Virus record (IMG/VR): IMGVR_UViG_3300044846_001238
Coordinates: 1-55,311 of that record
From: a virus
Strand: one strand, 5' to 3'
Length of the DNA: 55,311 bases
Position 1 is the first letter of the stretch; each line of letters starts with the position of its first letter. Positions 40,108 through 49,339 of the stretch are shown in pieces. The notes below the pieces were generated by a model. The model was not told the origin of the DNA and searched no databases. It was given only the letters and a program-made list of their open reading frames with translations. The position numbers and the translations under genes were made by a program.

Positions 40108-43100
40108 CTACTCAATACCAAGTCGGTTGTCAAGTTCAGCTAAAGCTAGCCTAATCTTAGGGGTAGGATCGGGGTCTAAAGCTCCAGAAGAACCTAGGCT
40201 ACTCATGCCTAAGTAGGCAAATAGTCTGTTTCTATCTTCAGGAGATAGCTCGGTTAGTCCTGTTCCAGACTCTAGCATAGCTAAGATTTGTAGAAGACCT
40301 AATCTGCTAGTTTCGTCCCTTTGACGCTTAGCGTTAGGGTTAGCTTGCAAATCAGCAATTTCTCTATTAGTCATCTCGATTTCGCCGTTAACATCAGCAT
40401 CAGTAGCAAACCTAAACGGAACGATTCTCTGCATGTAAGGAGTTTTTAAAGACAGCTTAAGTGACTTTATGTAAGAAAGCTTTCTTTCCATAAGATCTCT
40501 ATTGAACTTAGAATAGTAGTCTTCTCCAGATGGGCTGACTTTTTTGTCTACAACAGGACCATCGGCGTCCTGTTCATTAGACTTATTAAAGTCTTCGGCA
40601 GTGAGACCCATCTTTAATCCCATTTCTATTAGCTCTTCTTCTGTGGCGTCAGGATTTTCGTCTCTTAGAATAAGCATAGATGCATTTTTTAGAGCTTCTG
40701 GCGTTATGTAATTAGCTAGTCCGCCAAAGTCTATTCTACGCTTGGCTCTGGTTCCGGAAACGTACCAGCCGTTAACCTCCTGCCTATTTATGGCCTTGTT
40801 AATCTTTTCTTGCTTTTCTTTTGCAAGACGTTCTTCTTGTTGTTCGTCGGTTTCACCTTCTAGCTTTTCTGGCTTAGCTTTAGCAACACCCTCTTCTTCT
40901 GGTTCGTATGTAGGATCCCAGTCTTTCCAAAGTCTAACGTTCTCTTGCTCTAGACCCTTAGCTGTGTGTGAAGTAAGGAACTGAACTGCAGCGTCTGATC
41001 CGCTAAGGGCGTTGTATACCGCAAGTATTTCATTCTTTAGGGATACCTCATCGGTTGAGTCAATAGCTTTAATCCACTCAGCCGCACGGTACATTTTACC
41101 AGTTTCCTGTCTGTCTGGAACCATTTCGGTGCTTCTTTCAAAACCTAGGCTTTCTAGAAGAGGAGCGTTTTCAAACAAAGGAGACTTTTTGCCTTCTCTT
41201 CTGTAAGATCCAGGTTTCTTAGCTCCACCCGGCAGGATTACCAAATTACCGTCTCTAACAGAATAAGCAATTTCATTACCAAAGAATCCGTTTAGACCTA
41301 CTTCTTCTGGCATCTTATAGTCATTGTTTACAATCCTATAATCATTTATTCTTCTAGATAGTTCGATAAGAGCAGGTCCAGGAAGTAACCTTCTACCTTT
41401 AGTTCCTTTTTCTGGGTCGGCCGGTCCTCTTAGTTTACTCATCAAACTAAAAATAACCCTAGTGTCTTCGTCAGCAGTGCCAGCTTTAATTGCTGCTTCG
41501 ATGCTTCCCCATGTAGCTCCAATCAAATCCGCTGGCCTTACAACAGGTGGTTTTGCATTTTCAATTCTAGACCTAGTAGCTTCAACTTCACCCGCTAATT
41601 TCATATAATCTTCAATCTGCGTAAGAGTTAGACTTCTGTCTTCTCTCTTAGATAGAGATTCAATTGCATTTTTAAGCTCTAACTTAGCTTCTCTAATTTC
41701 ACTAGCTGTAGTCATAGGAGTGTAGATTGGAGCTCTTGGATTTGTTCTGTCAACTCTAACTAAAATAGGCTCTTTAGTTGTTGGGTCTATACCTCTATAG
41801 GCAACTTTAAGTTCTTCATATGCGGCTTTTAGTTTAGGAGCTTCTACAAGAAGAGCAGCTGCAGCTTCATTGAGTTTTCGTAACTTAGCGTTGTTTAGGT
41901 CGTCATAGTATAGATATTTCATAGTGTCTACGTGAGCAGACACTCTTTGCTTAAGTCCTGCAGTGATAGCAAAATACTTACCGTCATAAAAACTTTCGGT
42001 TTCTAGATCAAGAGTCGCGTCTAAGATACCAGCGTTAGTTCTAGTAATTAAGAACATGTCATCTAGCAGCATGGTGTTAGGCTCAAAAATCTCTCCAGAC
42101 TCGTTAACCGCGCTTTGAAGGAATATTAGTGAACCTAGTGCTTTTAGTATGTCATTAGCTGGCCCTAAAATTTCTGGTGAAGACCTTCTGTTGACTGTCA
42201 ATGGGAACTCAGCGTCAGCTACTAACTCATTAAGAGCGTTAGCGGTACCACTAAATCCAAAAATACTTTGATTCGTATCTCCTACAGTAATAAATTGGAT
42301 ACCGTTACCTTTTTGACGCTTCATAATGTCAATAAACACAGGGTTTAGGTCCTGAGCCTCATCCAACATAATAACGTTAGGTATTTTAGGTAGACCTAGT
42401 TCACTGGTGACGCCGCCTCTCGGGCCAACTGTAGCTGAAGATAGGTCTATATTACCTAGAGACCAGTTCTTTACCATGTGTTGCTCTCTAACAACTAACT
42501 GACGTTTGTTTGGGTCGTGCGGAGATAGAATGTCTTGCCAAAAATCTTGTGCAATTAGTGCAAGTTGCTCTATAAATACTCCTTCATTTCTAGAAGCATC
42601 TTCTGGAATGTCAACTATATATTCCTCACTGTAACTGAAATCATCGCCTTCAATTTCTACAGGAGTAGTTCCCTCGTTAAAAATCTCGACTATTCTTCCG
42701 TCGACATCTTTTCTTACATAGCGCTTTCCGATAAATACTCCGTCTTCGCCAACAAGCTCGCCTACTTTAAGAGAGAGTGGGTCAAGATCATTTATGTCCT
42801 TATCCTTGCCGACAGTTAAGAACTTACGCGCTCCTGGCGACCAGCTTGGGTTAAGAGAAAGCATATTTAAAAAGTCTTTAAAATGCTTTCTAGAAATTTC
42901 TGTATCTGCAGAGTTAACCCAGTTTTCTAGACCATCATATGCGAGTCTTGCTAAATCTACACCGCGCAGGTAAACACCGTATTGCTCTTGTATAGCGTCG
43001 CCATACTGATCTTCGAGGAAGAAGCTTTCCGCAATGTCATACGCTGAGTAGCGTATGGTCATACCTTCACTATCGCCAAGCTGTTTAGGAATAGCATCGT

Positions 43101-46100
43101 ATTTTCTTCTCAGTTCTTGGTTTGGCTTAACTCCCATAGCAACAGAGTGTAGAGTTCTAGCTGCAATGTTTTTAACGCCATCTAGTCTAGCTTCAGCTTC
43201 TTCTTGGTTTTCCTTACCGAAAACCATGTACAGTAGGTTCTTGTCTGGGTTCATCGCCGCATAGACATATGCTAGAACCTCTAGCATGGTAGTTTTACCT
43301 GTACCCGCAAGCGCGTTTACAATTAAATCCGGTCTATTGTCAGATAAAGCTGCCTTAAGAATATTTTCAAGCTCACTGGTTAGTTGAACTTTAGGCATAT
43401 ACCTATTAACTAGAGATAAATTAAGAACAGTTTTGTCATATTTTTCAGTTACTAGTTTAGGAGTTTTTTTCTTAGCATCTACAATAGGGCCTGCAGAGCT
43501 AGAAGCACTCTGCTCAGCGGTAGGTAGAGCCTCAGGAGTGTCTTTGTTAGCCTTTACTATGTTTTGCTGTTCTCTAGAGTTAACAAGCATTGAAATCAGG
43601 TTGTTTAGGGCAACACGAGGATATGAGTCACTTTTAATGCTGCTTTTTACGGCATTAGCAAAATCCCTAGACAAAGCCTTAGAAGCCAACAACTCGTCTA
43701 CCAAATCTAAAGCGGTGTCTTTGTTTTCTTTTTCAGAAACCGGCACTCCCGCATACGGAAGAACGGAAATTTCATTTACTGGAACCTTGTAAATCTTTTC
43801 GCCATTTTTAATAATGCCTACTCCGATACCATTAAACCCAGAGAAAGTTCCTGCCTCGTTGTCGCCTAGAGAAGAGTGAGTTACAGTCATTCCCAAATCT
43901 AAAGCCATACCGTTTTTAGAGACAATAGCTTCGGTAGCGTTGTATAGGATTGAAGGCTTAACTTTTTGAAGAGTAGTTCTACCAGAAGATAGATACTCAG
44001 CCGCAGGGAACTCAACTAGAACTAAACCTTCTCCAGTAGATCCGTATGATCTACCAATCTGATTTGTTAAAACGTTTAGAACGTAGCTACCTGCCCCGAG
44101 CTCAGAAACTACTCTGCTGGCTGGCATTGTTGAAGTTCTGTCTTCAGGTCTTTCAACCACTCTTCTGCTAGCTATTTCTTCTAGTGAACTGAGAATTTGA
44201 TTAGACGCTTCAGCAGAGTTTGAGTCTGCAGATTGTCTATTTTTATCCAAGATGTTGTTGACAAACATAGCATAGTCAAATAGTTTTCTACCAAGCAGGT
44301 AGTCAGCAACTTGATTCTTATATTCTTCGCTTGCTGTTGCGTACTCAGAGTCTGACCAGCCATTCTTAGAACCCTCAAAGTCAAAAGTTCTGCCCTTATC
44401 GGATTTTCCTTCAGCAGCAAAATCAAGTATTTTACCTAGGATTTCCAAAGTAGATACAACGTCAGCATCCGCTTCGTGACGTCCGTTGTTAGATAGACCG
44501 AAGTATGTCACCAAAGCTTCTAGGCTGTCTGACGGTACTTGGACACCATATTTACCTTGGCTAGGGAAATCGCTCAACCTAAATGGTGCGTTAGGGGTGC
44601 TTGCTGACCATCTAGGCATGACGTACTTAGATAGACCGAAAGTGTCAATAAAGCCACCAAACTTGTACTGAGGCAGTCCTGACTCTAGTAGGGTTCTGTT
44701 TAGTACTTCCATATCAAACATAAATCCATTGTGACCAACTAGCACGGCACCCTCAGGAACCATGTCTAAAAAGTCTTGCATAGCATTTAGTTTGCTCTTT
44801 TGATCCTGCAAAAACTCTTTAGTTACTTTTTTGCCAGTGCCGTCACCAATAGTGTTCATAGTGAACTGGCTAAGCTGGGATTCTGGATTTATGTATGAGT
44901 TGTATTGCTCTTGAATTGCAAAGTTGAATGCTTTTGCGATAGCAAGCTGAATAGGGTCATTTTTGATTTCAGGGGCGTCAACGTCGAAAATACCTGTTGT
45001 TTCAAAGTCAAAAACGTATAGAACTAGCTTAGAGATAAAATCTCTAACCTGCTCCCAATCAGACATGTTTCTAAGTGGCTCCAGTGCTTCACCTGCGAAA
45101 GCCGGTGGAGTAAATCTTTTCATGTTTGGCTTAGGAGAGTTGATGTCAATTTTTCTATCAACAATCGGACTGTCTTCCATGTCCTGGCCAGCAGTATATG
45201 CCCCGACCAAGTCAGAGACTACAATAGAAGCCGCGTCTTCTAGGTTACGTAGAGTTTTTTCTTTAGGGTTTCTTATTTTACCGTAGCTGTAACTAGCTGT
45301 TGGTATGTTAGCTAAGGCAGTACCAATAAGTTTTACTCTGCGATCAAACTCAGCTGGAGACTGTTGCATAATATTTTTACGTCTACCATCTAGAGCACCT
45401 CTAAGTGATGAAAGTTCCTCAATCGCTTGTTGAACAAAGCGCTTACCATCAGAGTTTAGTTCCCTATTAGATTTCTTTAACATCTCTCTTAGCTGCTTTA
45501 CAACAGCATCGATGTCTATTCTAGTAGCTTTAGCAGCCTCTTGTCTGGCTAACTTAGCTCTTAGTGCAGCCTGCTGCTCTTCATTAGTTCCTAGGTTGTC
45601 ATCTAAGTTTTCCGCAGCACTAGATAGTGCCTCAATAATAGGTGTCCACCAAGGATCTAGTCCGTGTCTTTCAACCAACGTCGGTAGGAACTTGTTACTG
45701 GATTTATTTCTAAGTTTTTGAAGATCTTCTGCAGGGAAGTCGGCTCCAACGTTAGCATCTAGCGGAGCATAGGAGTCAGGTACAATAAAGTTACTCGGTC
45801 TTTTTAAATCAGTAAGATCTAATCCATTACGCATCGCGTACTCAAAAACTAATAGATCGAAATCTTCTTCGTATCTTCTAGTTACATCTATGAGTTTTGC
45901 AAACCACCTTTTATCTTTTGTTTTGTAGTTTTGCAGTAGGAAGTCGGAAAGAGCTTTTGGAAATGCTCCCTTAGCTAAGCTACGCTCAACGGATGCTAAC
46001 TGCTTAGCTGAAGGTCCGCCTTCTTTTTCTGGAATAGCCTGAGTAAATACTTTTGGAACAAACTTTTCTAGTTTTTCTTGTCCCCAAAGTGCATTAAAGT

Positions 46101-49100
46101 CATACCACTCATTAATTGGCATTTTTCGGTGGTTTTTCATAAAATATCTAAGTGCGGCTGGACTTATATCATAGTTATCAATAACTTGCTTAGCCTTTAC
46201 CATTATTGATTTAGTAGGTGCTTTAGTACCGACTAAGTCTGTACCAAGAGGGGCATATTCAGACTCAGGAATGTCATCTAGCCCTCTTCCTTCAGCAATT
46301 TCAATAGCGGTAATGTCAATAGTCTCGGTAATGTCAGTAGTCTCAGCACCGTCGACAGCTTTTGGCTTTGCTCTGTATAGCTTATACTGAGCAATCTTTT
46401 CATTCATCTTGCTCTGAGAATATTTGTGCATTCCTGCTAAGTCGTTTAGACTTTCTTGTATTTTGTCTTCAGGGACGTTTCGGTCTCTAATTAGAGTTTT
46501 TAAAAACTTTCTTTGATCCGGGCTTCCTGTTACACCTTCTTCAGCAGTACGCTGGATAGCAATTGCTGACGCACGATTAAGTGTGTCTTGCACTTCCTTA
46601 AAACCATAGTTGTCTAGGTTATTAGCTATTTCATATAGTCTGTCAACAAGGAATGCGTCGTCAACAATAGCGTAAAAAGCTAGAAATTTTAATCTGTTCT
46701 TAATTTTATCAGAAAGAGGGTTGGAAACATCCTTAGGGTCTTTCTTACCTTCTGTTATTTTAGGGTCTGGACCGTCTCCGGTAAGAATAGGGGTTTCGGT
46801 TGCAGGTGTCTCTGAAACACTGGCCTTACCACTCTTTAGTTCTGCGTCTCGTCTTAGATTTTCTTCAGTCGGCAGAACGCCTGAACCGCGATATACAGAA
46901 ACAGGCTCGTCTTTCTTGACTCGTATAAACCCACCTGCTACACCCTCGCTATCACCCTTGAAGTAGATACCTAGGCTGTCTGGTTTATCAGGGTTTTCTT
47001 CTATTCTTAAGATTTCCTGAGGGACTCCGTTTTCACCAACTATAGCGTCAGAGACGATTACTTCACTACCTAGAACCTTTTTTACGTCTTTAAAAGTTAG
47101 TCCGCGTTTTACGTTACTTCCTCGGTAGTTGTTAAGGACAGCATTGATTTGCGCTAAAAATGAACTTCCTTCATATGTAGGAGCAAACCTAAACTGATCT
47201 ATTTTAGCTTGTAAGTTTGCGTATTCCGCTGGCGGTACCTTATAGTTCGATAGATTCGCAATTGCTCTACGAATTTTTTCTCTCTGCTGAGGGTAAATTA
47301 GAGATCCCTTTGGGTTCACATCTGCAAGACCACCGTGATATAGGTTGTAGTACAGAGTTGCTAAATCTTTTACAGTAAACTCTTGAGGATAGTCATGCAT
47401 CTCATCCCATAGATCGACTGCCTCGGGCAAGCCTTTTCTTCTTAGTAAGTCTTTATCAAGTGACATGTAAAATCCAGAGTTTTGTATTTCAGATAGGATT
47501 ACACCCTCTCCTACACCCTCTACACCAAGCTTAGCCTCGTATCCTCCAGCATTGAGAACATTTTTAGTTTGGGCGGCCTTTTCAATCTTTGCAGCGATAT
47601 CTTCGTTCAAAGGCTCCAAAAACTTTTTGCGTTCAGGTAGCAGGGAATCCTTGTCTACAGGTGCTTTATCAGCAACATCGCCGGCTGCCATTCTGTCAAC
47701 GATAGGTAGGTCTTCATCTTCTTCGTAGCTACGAGTAAATCTTTCAACACTATCCCAACTAAAGACTGAAGCAATGTAGTGTCCAGTTCTGTTGGAGTAG
47801 ATGTTCATTGTTCCAGGAGTAATTAGCGGGGCATCTCCAACATATCTTTCACCAGTTTCAATATCCAGTGTGTCAACAGATTCTGTTCCAACAGATAGGT
47901 CACCATACTCGGCTACATATAGGCCGTCGACTGAGAGGAACGTGTTAGGCTGCTCTGTCTGTCTCCAAGTTCTAGGTAGAGATTGGATAGGGTTAAATCC
48001 AGGCAGTTCTGTGTCGTCTTCTGTTTCGTCTTCTTCTAGCACTTCTTCTTGCACTTCAGGAAGTTCGGCAACTACCTGTGGTTGAGCAACTTCTTCAATT
48101 GGCTCGTTTTCAGCGTCTGGATAGTTAGTGTCTTCTGCAGTAGTCATCTGCTGAACTCCGGACCAGTCCTGAGCGTATCCAACTACTTCTTCTTGACCAC
48201 GCTTTGTAGAAATAAGCTCATAAACAGGCTTATCTCCCTCTAGAGTGTCAGTACCCTTAGTGTTTAGTACTGTTGCTCCAAATTTATCCCGAGCCTCGGC
48301 TACGCGGTTTTCTAGAGCTTCAGTTACTCCGTTATACATAGCCAAACGGTAACCGTCTCCAGTTGCATAGTTTTGTGCTGGCTTTACGTTAGTGCTTAGC
48401 AGAGCTGCTCCAGCGGCTGATTCGGTTGTGTACCAGCTTGTAGGGAGGTCCTTACGAATCATGTCTGCAATGTCAATAAAGTTTACGCCTAGTCCAGGCC
48501 CTACTGGAGAAGACTTTTCGATAGCTTCGGCTGGAAGAATGGCCTTGAAGAACTTAGTCATGTCTGACGGAACGGTATAGATGCCAGGAGTGATTCCAGG
48601 AACATCGGTGATTTCTAAATCGATACCCTTAGGGTCGTTCTCAGGAATACCAGCAATCTTACCAACCACAGAGATAATGTTTCCCATAGGCATTTTGACG
48701 TATAGACGAGCTCCGCCACCCATCTCGGCGAACTGACCTTCTTCGTCACGACGCTGCCCTTCGGCACGCATCTTTCTGTGCCAGAAGCTGTTCTTACCGG
48801 CGTACGGATCACCAAAAGCAAGAATTGGTCTAATACGTAGGTCGCTAGGGATTTGGTCTCTTACAGAGCTTAGACGGATCATGTTGTAGTGGAAATCTAG
48901 GCTGTTAGGGTTGCTACCATAAACAGCAGCAACAATAGCTCTGGCGTTCTCGTCTGTGATTCTAGGGTCTGAGGCAATCCATTCAGCCCGTAGCTGACGT
49001 AGCTCTAGTGAGGAGAACTCGTGGGCTGCAGTTGAGTTAGGGTGGTTTACAGGAAGTAGGTCTGTGTGCTTAGCCACTGTTTCTGAGATATTTCCCTCAG

Positions 49101-49335
49101 AGGCAAAAGTAACAAAGTTGGTAACTTCACGAATAACATTAAAGTGCTGAACGTCAGTAGCAAGTGCAGCACTGGCAGTTAGAGCGCGCTCTGCAACGCT
49201 AAAGACAGCGTCGTCTGAAACTTTACGAGCTTCTGGGACATCTACGTTCCTAGTCTCAATGATGTCGATAATAGAGTCTCTTAGACCTATTCCGCCATCG
49301 TAGTTTTCATCGAACTGATCAATTAAGTTACTCAA
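40108..49335 (-). CDS. Giant 3075-residue polyvalent protein (DEDDh exonuclease and UvrD-like helicase)
   Basis: This 9.2 kb frame begins at TTG (49333-49335), four bases after the previous stop, with GAGGAAG upstream. Residues ~185-290 hold a module shared with the larger giant ('RRDEEGQFAEMGGGARL', 'DVPGITPGIYTVPSDM'). Acidic linkers and helical regions follow to ~1390. Then come the exonuclease (~1435-1640), beta spacers, the UvrD-like helicase (~1975-2880) and a helical C-terminus. Four P-x-V-D motifs (543, 1389, 1949, 2926) fall between these blocks. The region ~590-1380 was not recognised. Together the enzymes suggest DNA processing at entry or replication start. Packaging in the head is inferred. 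Confidence 0.83.
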   Translation of the reverse strand: MSNLIDQFDENYDGGIGLRDSIIDIIETRNVDVPEARKVSDDAVFSVAERALTASAALATDVQHFNVIREVTNFVTFASEGNISETVAKHTDLLPVNHPNSTAAHEFSSLELRQLRAEWIASDPRITDENARAIVAAVYGSNPNSLDFHYNMIRLSSVRDQIPSDLRIRPILAFGDPYAGKNSFWHRKMRAEGQRRDEEGQFAEMGGGARLYVKMPMGNIISVVGKIAGIPENDPKGIDLEITDVPGITPGIYTVPSDMTKFFKAILPAEAIEKSSPVGPGLGVNFIDIADMIRKDLPTSWYTTESAAGAALLSTNVKPAQNYATGDGYRLAMYNGVTEALENRVAEARDKFGATVLNTKGTDTLEGDKPVYELISTKRGQEEVVGYAQDWSGVQQMTTAEDTNYPDAENEPIEEVAQPQVVAELPEVQEEVLEEDETEDDTELPGFNPIQSLPRTWRQTEQPNTFLSVDGLYVAEYGDLSVGTESVDTLDIETGERYVGDAPLITPGTMNIYSNRTGHYIASVFSWDSVERFTRSYEEDEDLPIVDRMAAGDVADKAPVDKDSLLPERKKFLEPLNEDIAAKIEKAAQTKNVLNAGGYEAKLGVEGVGEGVILSEIQNSGFYMSLDKDLLRRKGLPEAVDLWDEMHDYPQEFTVKDLATLYYNLYHGGLADVNPKGSLIYPQQREKIRRAIANLSNYKVPPAEYANLQAKIDQFRFAPTYEGSSFLAQINAVLNNYRGSNVKRGLTFKDVKKVLGSEVIVSDAIVGENGVPQEILRIEENPDKPDSLGIYFKGDSEGVAGGFIRVKKDEPVSVYRGSGVLPTEENLRRDAELKSGKASVSETPATETPILTGDGPDPKITEGKKDPKDVSNPLSDKIKNRLKFLAFYAIVDDAFLVDRLYEIANNLDNYGFKEVQDTLNRASAIAIQRTAEEGVTGSPDQRKFLKTLIRDRNVPEDKIQESLNDLAGMHKYSQSKMNEKIAQYKLYRAKPKAVDGAETTDITETIDITAIEIAEGRGLDDIPESEYAPLGTDLVGTKAPTKSIMVKAKQVIDNYDISPAALRYFMKNHRKMPINEWYDFNALWGQEKLEKFVPKVFTQAIPEKEGGPSAKQLASVERSLAKGAFPKALSDFLLQNYKTKDKRWFAKLIDVTRRYEEDFDLLVFEYAMRNGLDLTDLKRPSNFIVPDSYAPLDANVGADFPAEDLQKLRNKSSNKFLPTLVERHGLDPWWTPIIEALSSAAENLDDNLGTNEEQQAALRAKLARQEAAKATRIDIDAVVKQLREMLKKSNRELNSDGKRFVQQAIEELSSLRGALDGRRKNIMQQSPAEFDRRVKLIGTALANIPTASYSYGKIRNPKEKTLRNLEDAASIVVSDLVGAYTAGQDMEDSPIVDRKIDINSPKPNMKRFTPPAFAGEALEPLRNMSDWEQVRDFISKLVLYVFDFETTGIFDVDAPEIKNDPIQLAIAKAFNFAIQEQYNSYINPESQLSQFTMNTIGDGTGKKVTKEFLQDQKSKLNAMQDFLDMVPEGAVLVGHNGFMFDMEVLNRTLLESGLPQYKFGGFIDTFGLSKYVMPRWSASTPNAPFRLSDFPSQGKYGVQVPSDSLEALVTYFGLSNNGRHEADADVVSTLEILGKILDFAAEGKSDKGRTFDFEGSKNGWSDSEYATASEEYKNQVADYLLGRKLFDYAMFVNNILDKNRQSADSNSAEASNQILSSLEEIASRRVVERPEDRTSTMPASRVVSELGAGSYVLNVLTNQIGRSYGSTGEGLVLVEFPAAEYLSSGRTTLQKVKPSILYNATEAIVSKNGMALDLGMTVTHSSLGDNEAGTFSGFNGIGVGIIKNGEKIYKVPVNEISVLPYAGVPVSEKENKDTALDLVDELLASKALSRDFANAVKSSIKSDSYPRVALNNLISMLVNSREQQNIVKANKDTPEALPTAEQSASSSAGPIVDAKKKTPKLVTEKYDKTVLNLSLVNRYMPKVQLTSELENILKAALSDNRPDLIVNALAGTGKTTMLEVLAYVYAAMNPDKNLLYMVFGKENQEEAEARLDGVKNIAARTLHSVAMGVKPNQELRRKYDAIPKQLGDSEGMTIRYSAYDIAESFFLEDQYGDAIQEQYGVYLRGVDLARLAYDGLENWVNSADTEISRKHFKDFLNMLSLNPSWSPGARKFLTVGKDKDINDLDPLSLKVGELVGEDGVFIGKRYVRKDVDGRIVEIFNEGTTPVEIEGDDFSYSEEYIVDIPEDASRNEGVFIEQLALIAQDFWQDILSPHDPNKRQLVVREQHMVKNWSLGNIDLSSATVGPRGGVTSELGLPKIPNVIMLDEAQDLNPVFIDIMKRQKGNGIQFITVGDTNQSIFGFSGTANALNELVADAEFPLTVNRRSSPEILGPANDILKALGSLIFLQSAVNESGEIFEPNTMLLDDMFLITRTNAGILDATLDLETESFYDGKYFAITAGLKQRVSAHVDTMKYLYYDDLNNAKLRKLNEAAAALLVEAPKLKAAYEELKVAYRGIDPTTKEPILVRVDRTNPRAPIYTPMTTASEIREAKLELKNAIESLSKREDRSLTLTQIEDYMKLAGEVEATRSRIENAKPPVVRPADLIGATWGSIEAAIKAGTADEDTRVIFSLMSKLRGPADPEKGTKGRRLLPGPALIELSRRINDYRIVNNDYKMPEEVGLNGFFGNEIAYSVRDGNLVILPGGAKKPGSYRREGKKSPLFENAPLLESLGFERSTEMVPDRQETGKMYRAAEWIKAIDSTDEVSLKNEILAVYNALSGSDAAVQFLTSHTAKGLEQENVRLWKDWDPTYEPEEEGVAKAKPEKLEGETDEQQEERLAKEKQEKINKAINRQEVNGWYVSGTRAKRRIDFGGLANYITPEALKNASMLILRDENPDATEEELIEMGLKMGLTAEDFNKSNEQDADGPVVDKKVSPSGEDYYSKFNRDLMERKLSYIKSLKLSLKTPYMQRIVPFRFATDADVNGEIEMTNREIADLQANPNAKRQRDETSRLGLLQILAMLESGTGLTELSPEDRNRLFAYLGMSSLGSSGALDPDPTPKIRLALAELDNRLGIE
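40537..40560 (-). other. Boundary motif GPVVDKKV (residues 2926-2933)
   Basis: It lies between the helicase and the C-terminal helical segment. Confidence 0.65.
40696..43413 (-). other. UvrD-like SF1A helicase domain of the 3075-residue protein
   Basis: Walker A 'NALAGTGKTTMLEVLA' (K2014), 'RTLHSVA', 'MLDEAQDLNP' (D2325), 'FITVGDTNQSIFGF', 'LTVNRRSSPEIL', 'FLTSHTAKGLEQENV' (~2789) and 'YVSGTRAKRR' (~2859) are in order. This is a complete helicase core. Confidence 0.85.
43468..43491 (-). other. Boundary motif GPIVDAKK (residues 1949-1956)
   Basis: It lies directly before the helicase. Same eight residues as at 35215-35238 in the larger giant, with four synonymous codon differences. Confidence 0.7.
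44416..45033 (-). other. DEDDh exonuclease domain of the 3075-residue protein
   Basis: 'FDFETTG' (D1443, E1445), 'VGHNGFMFDME' (~1531) and 'RHEADADV' (H1620, D1623/D1625) give a complete DnaQ-like set. It differs clearly from the copy in the larger giant. Confidence 0.85.
45151..45171 (-). other. Boundary motif SPIVDRK (residues 1389-1395)
   Basis: It lies about 50 residues before the exonuclease domain. Confidence 0.65.
47689..47709 (-). other. Boundary motif LPIVDRM (residues 543-549)
   Basis: It lies after an acidic stretch that follows the N-terminal module. A weak related APVDKD follows within about 20 residues. Confidence 0.45.
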
Positions 49336-49339
49336 TTTA

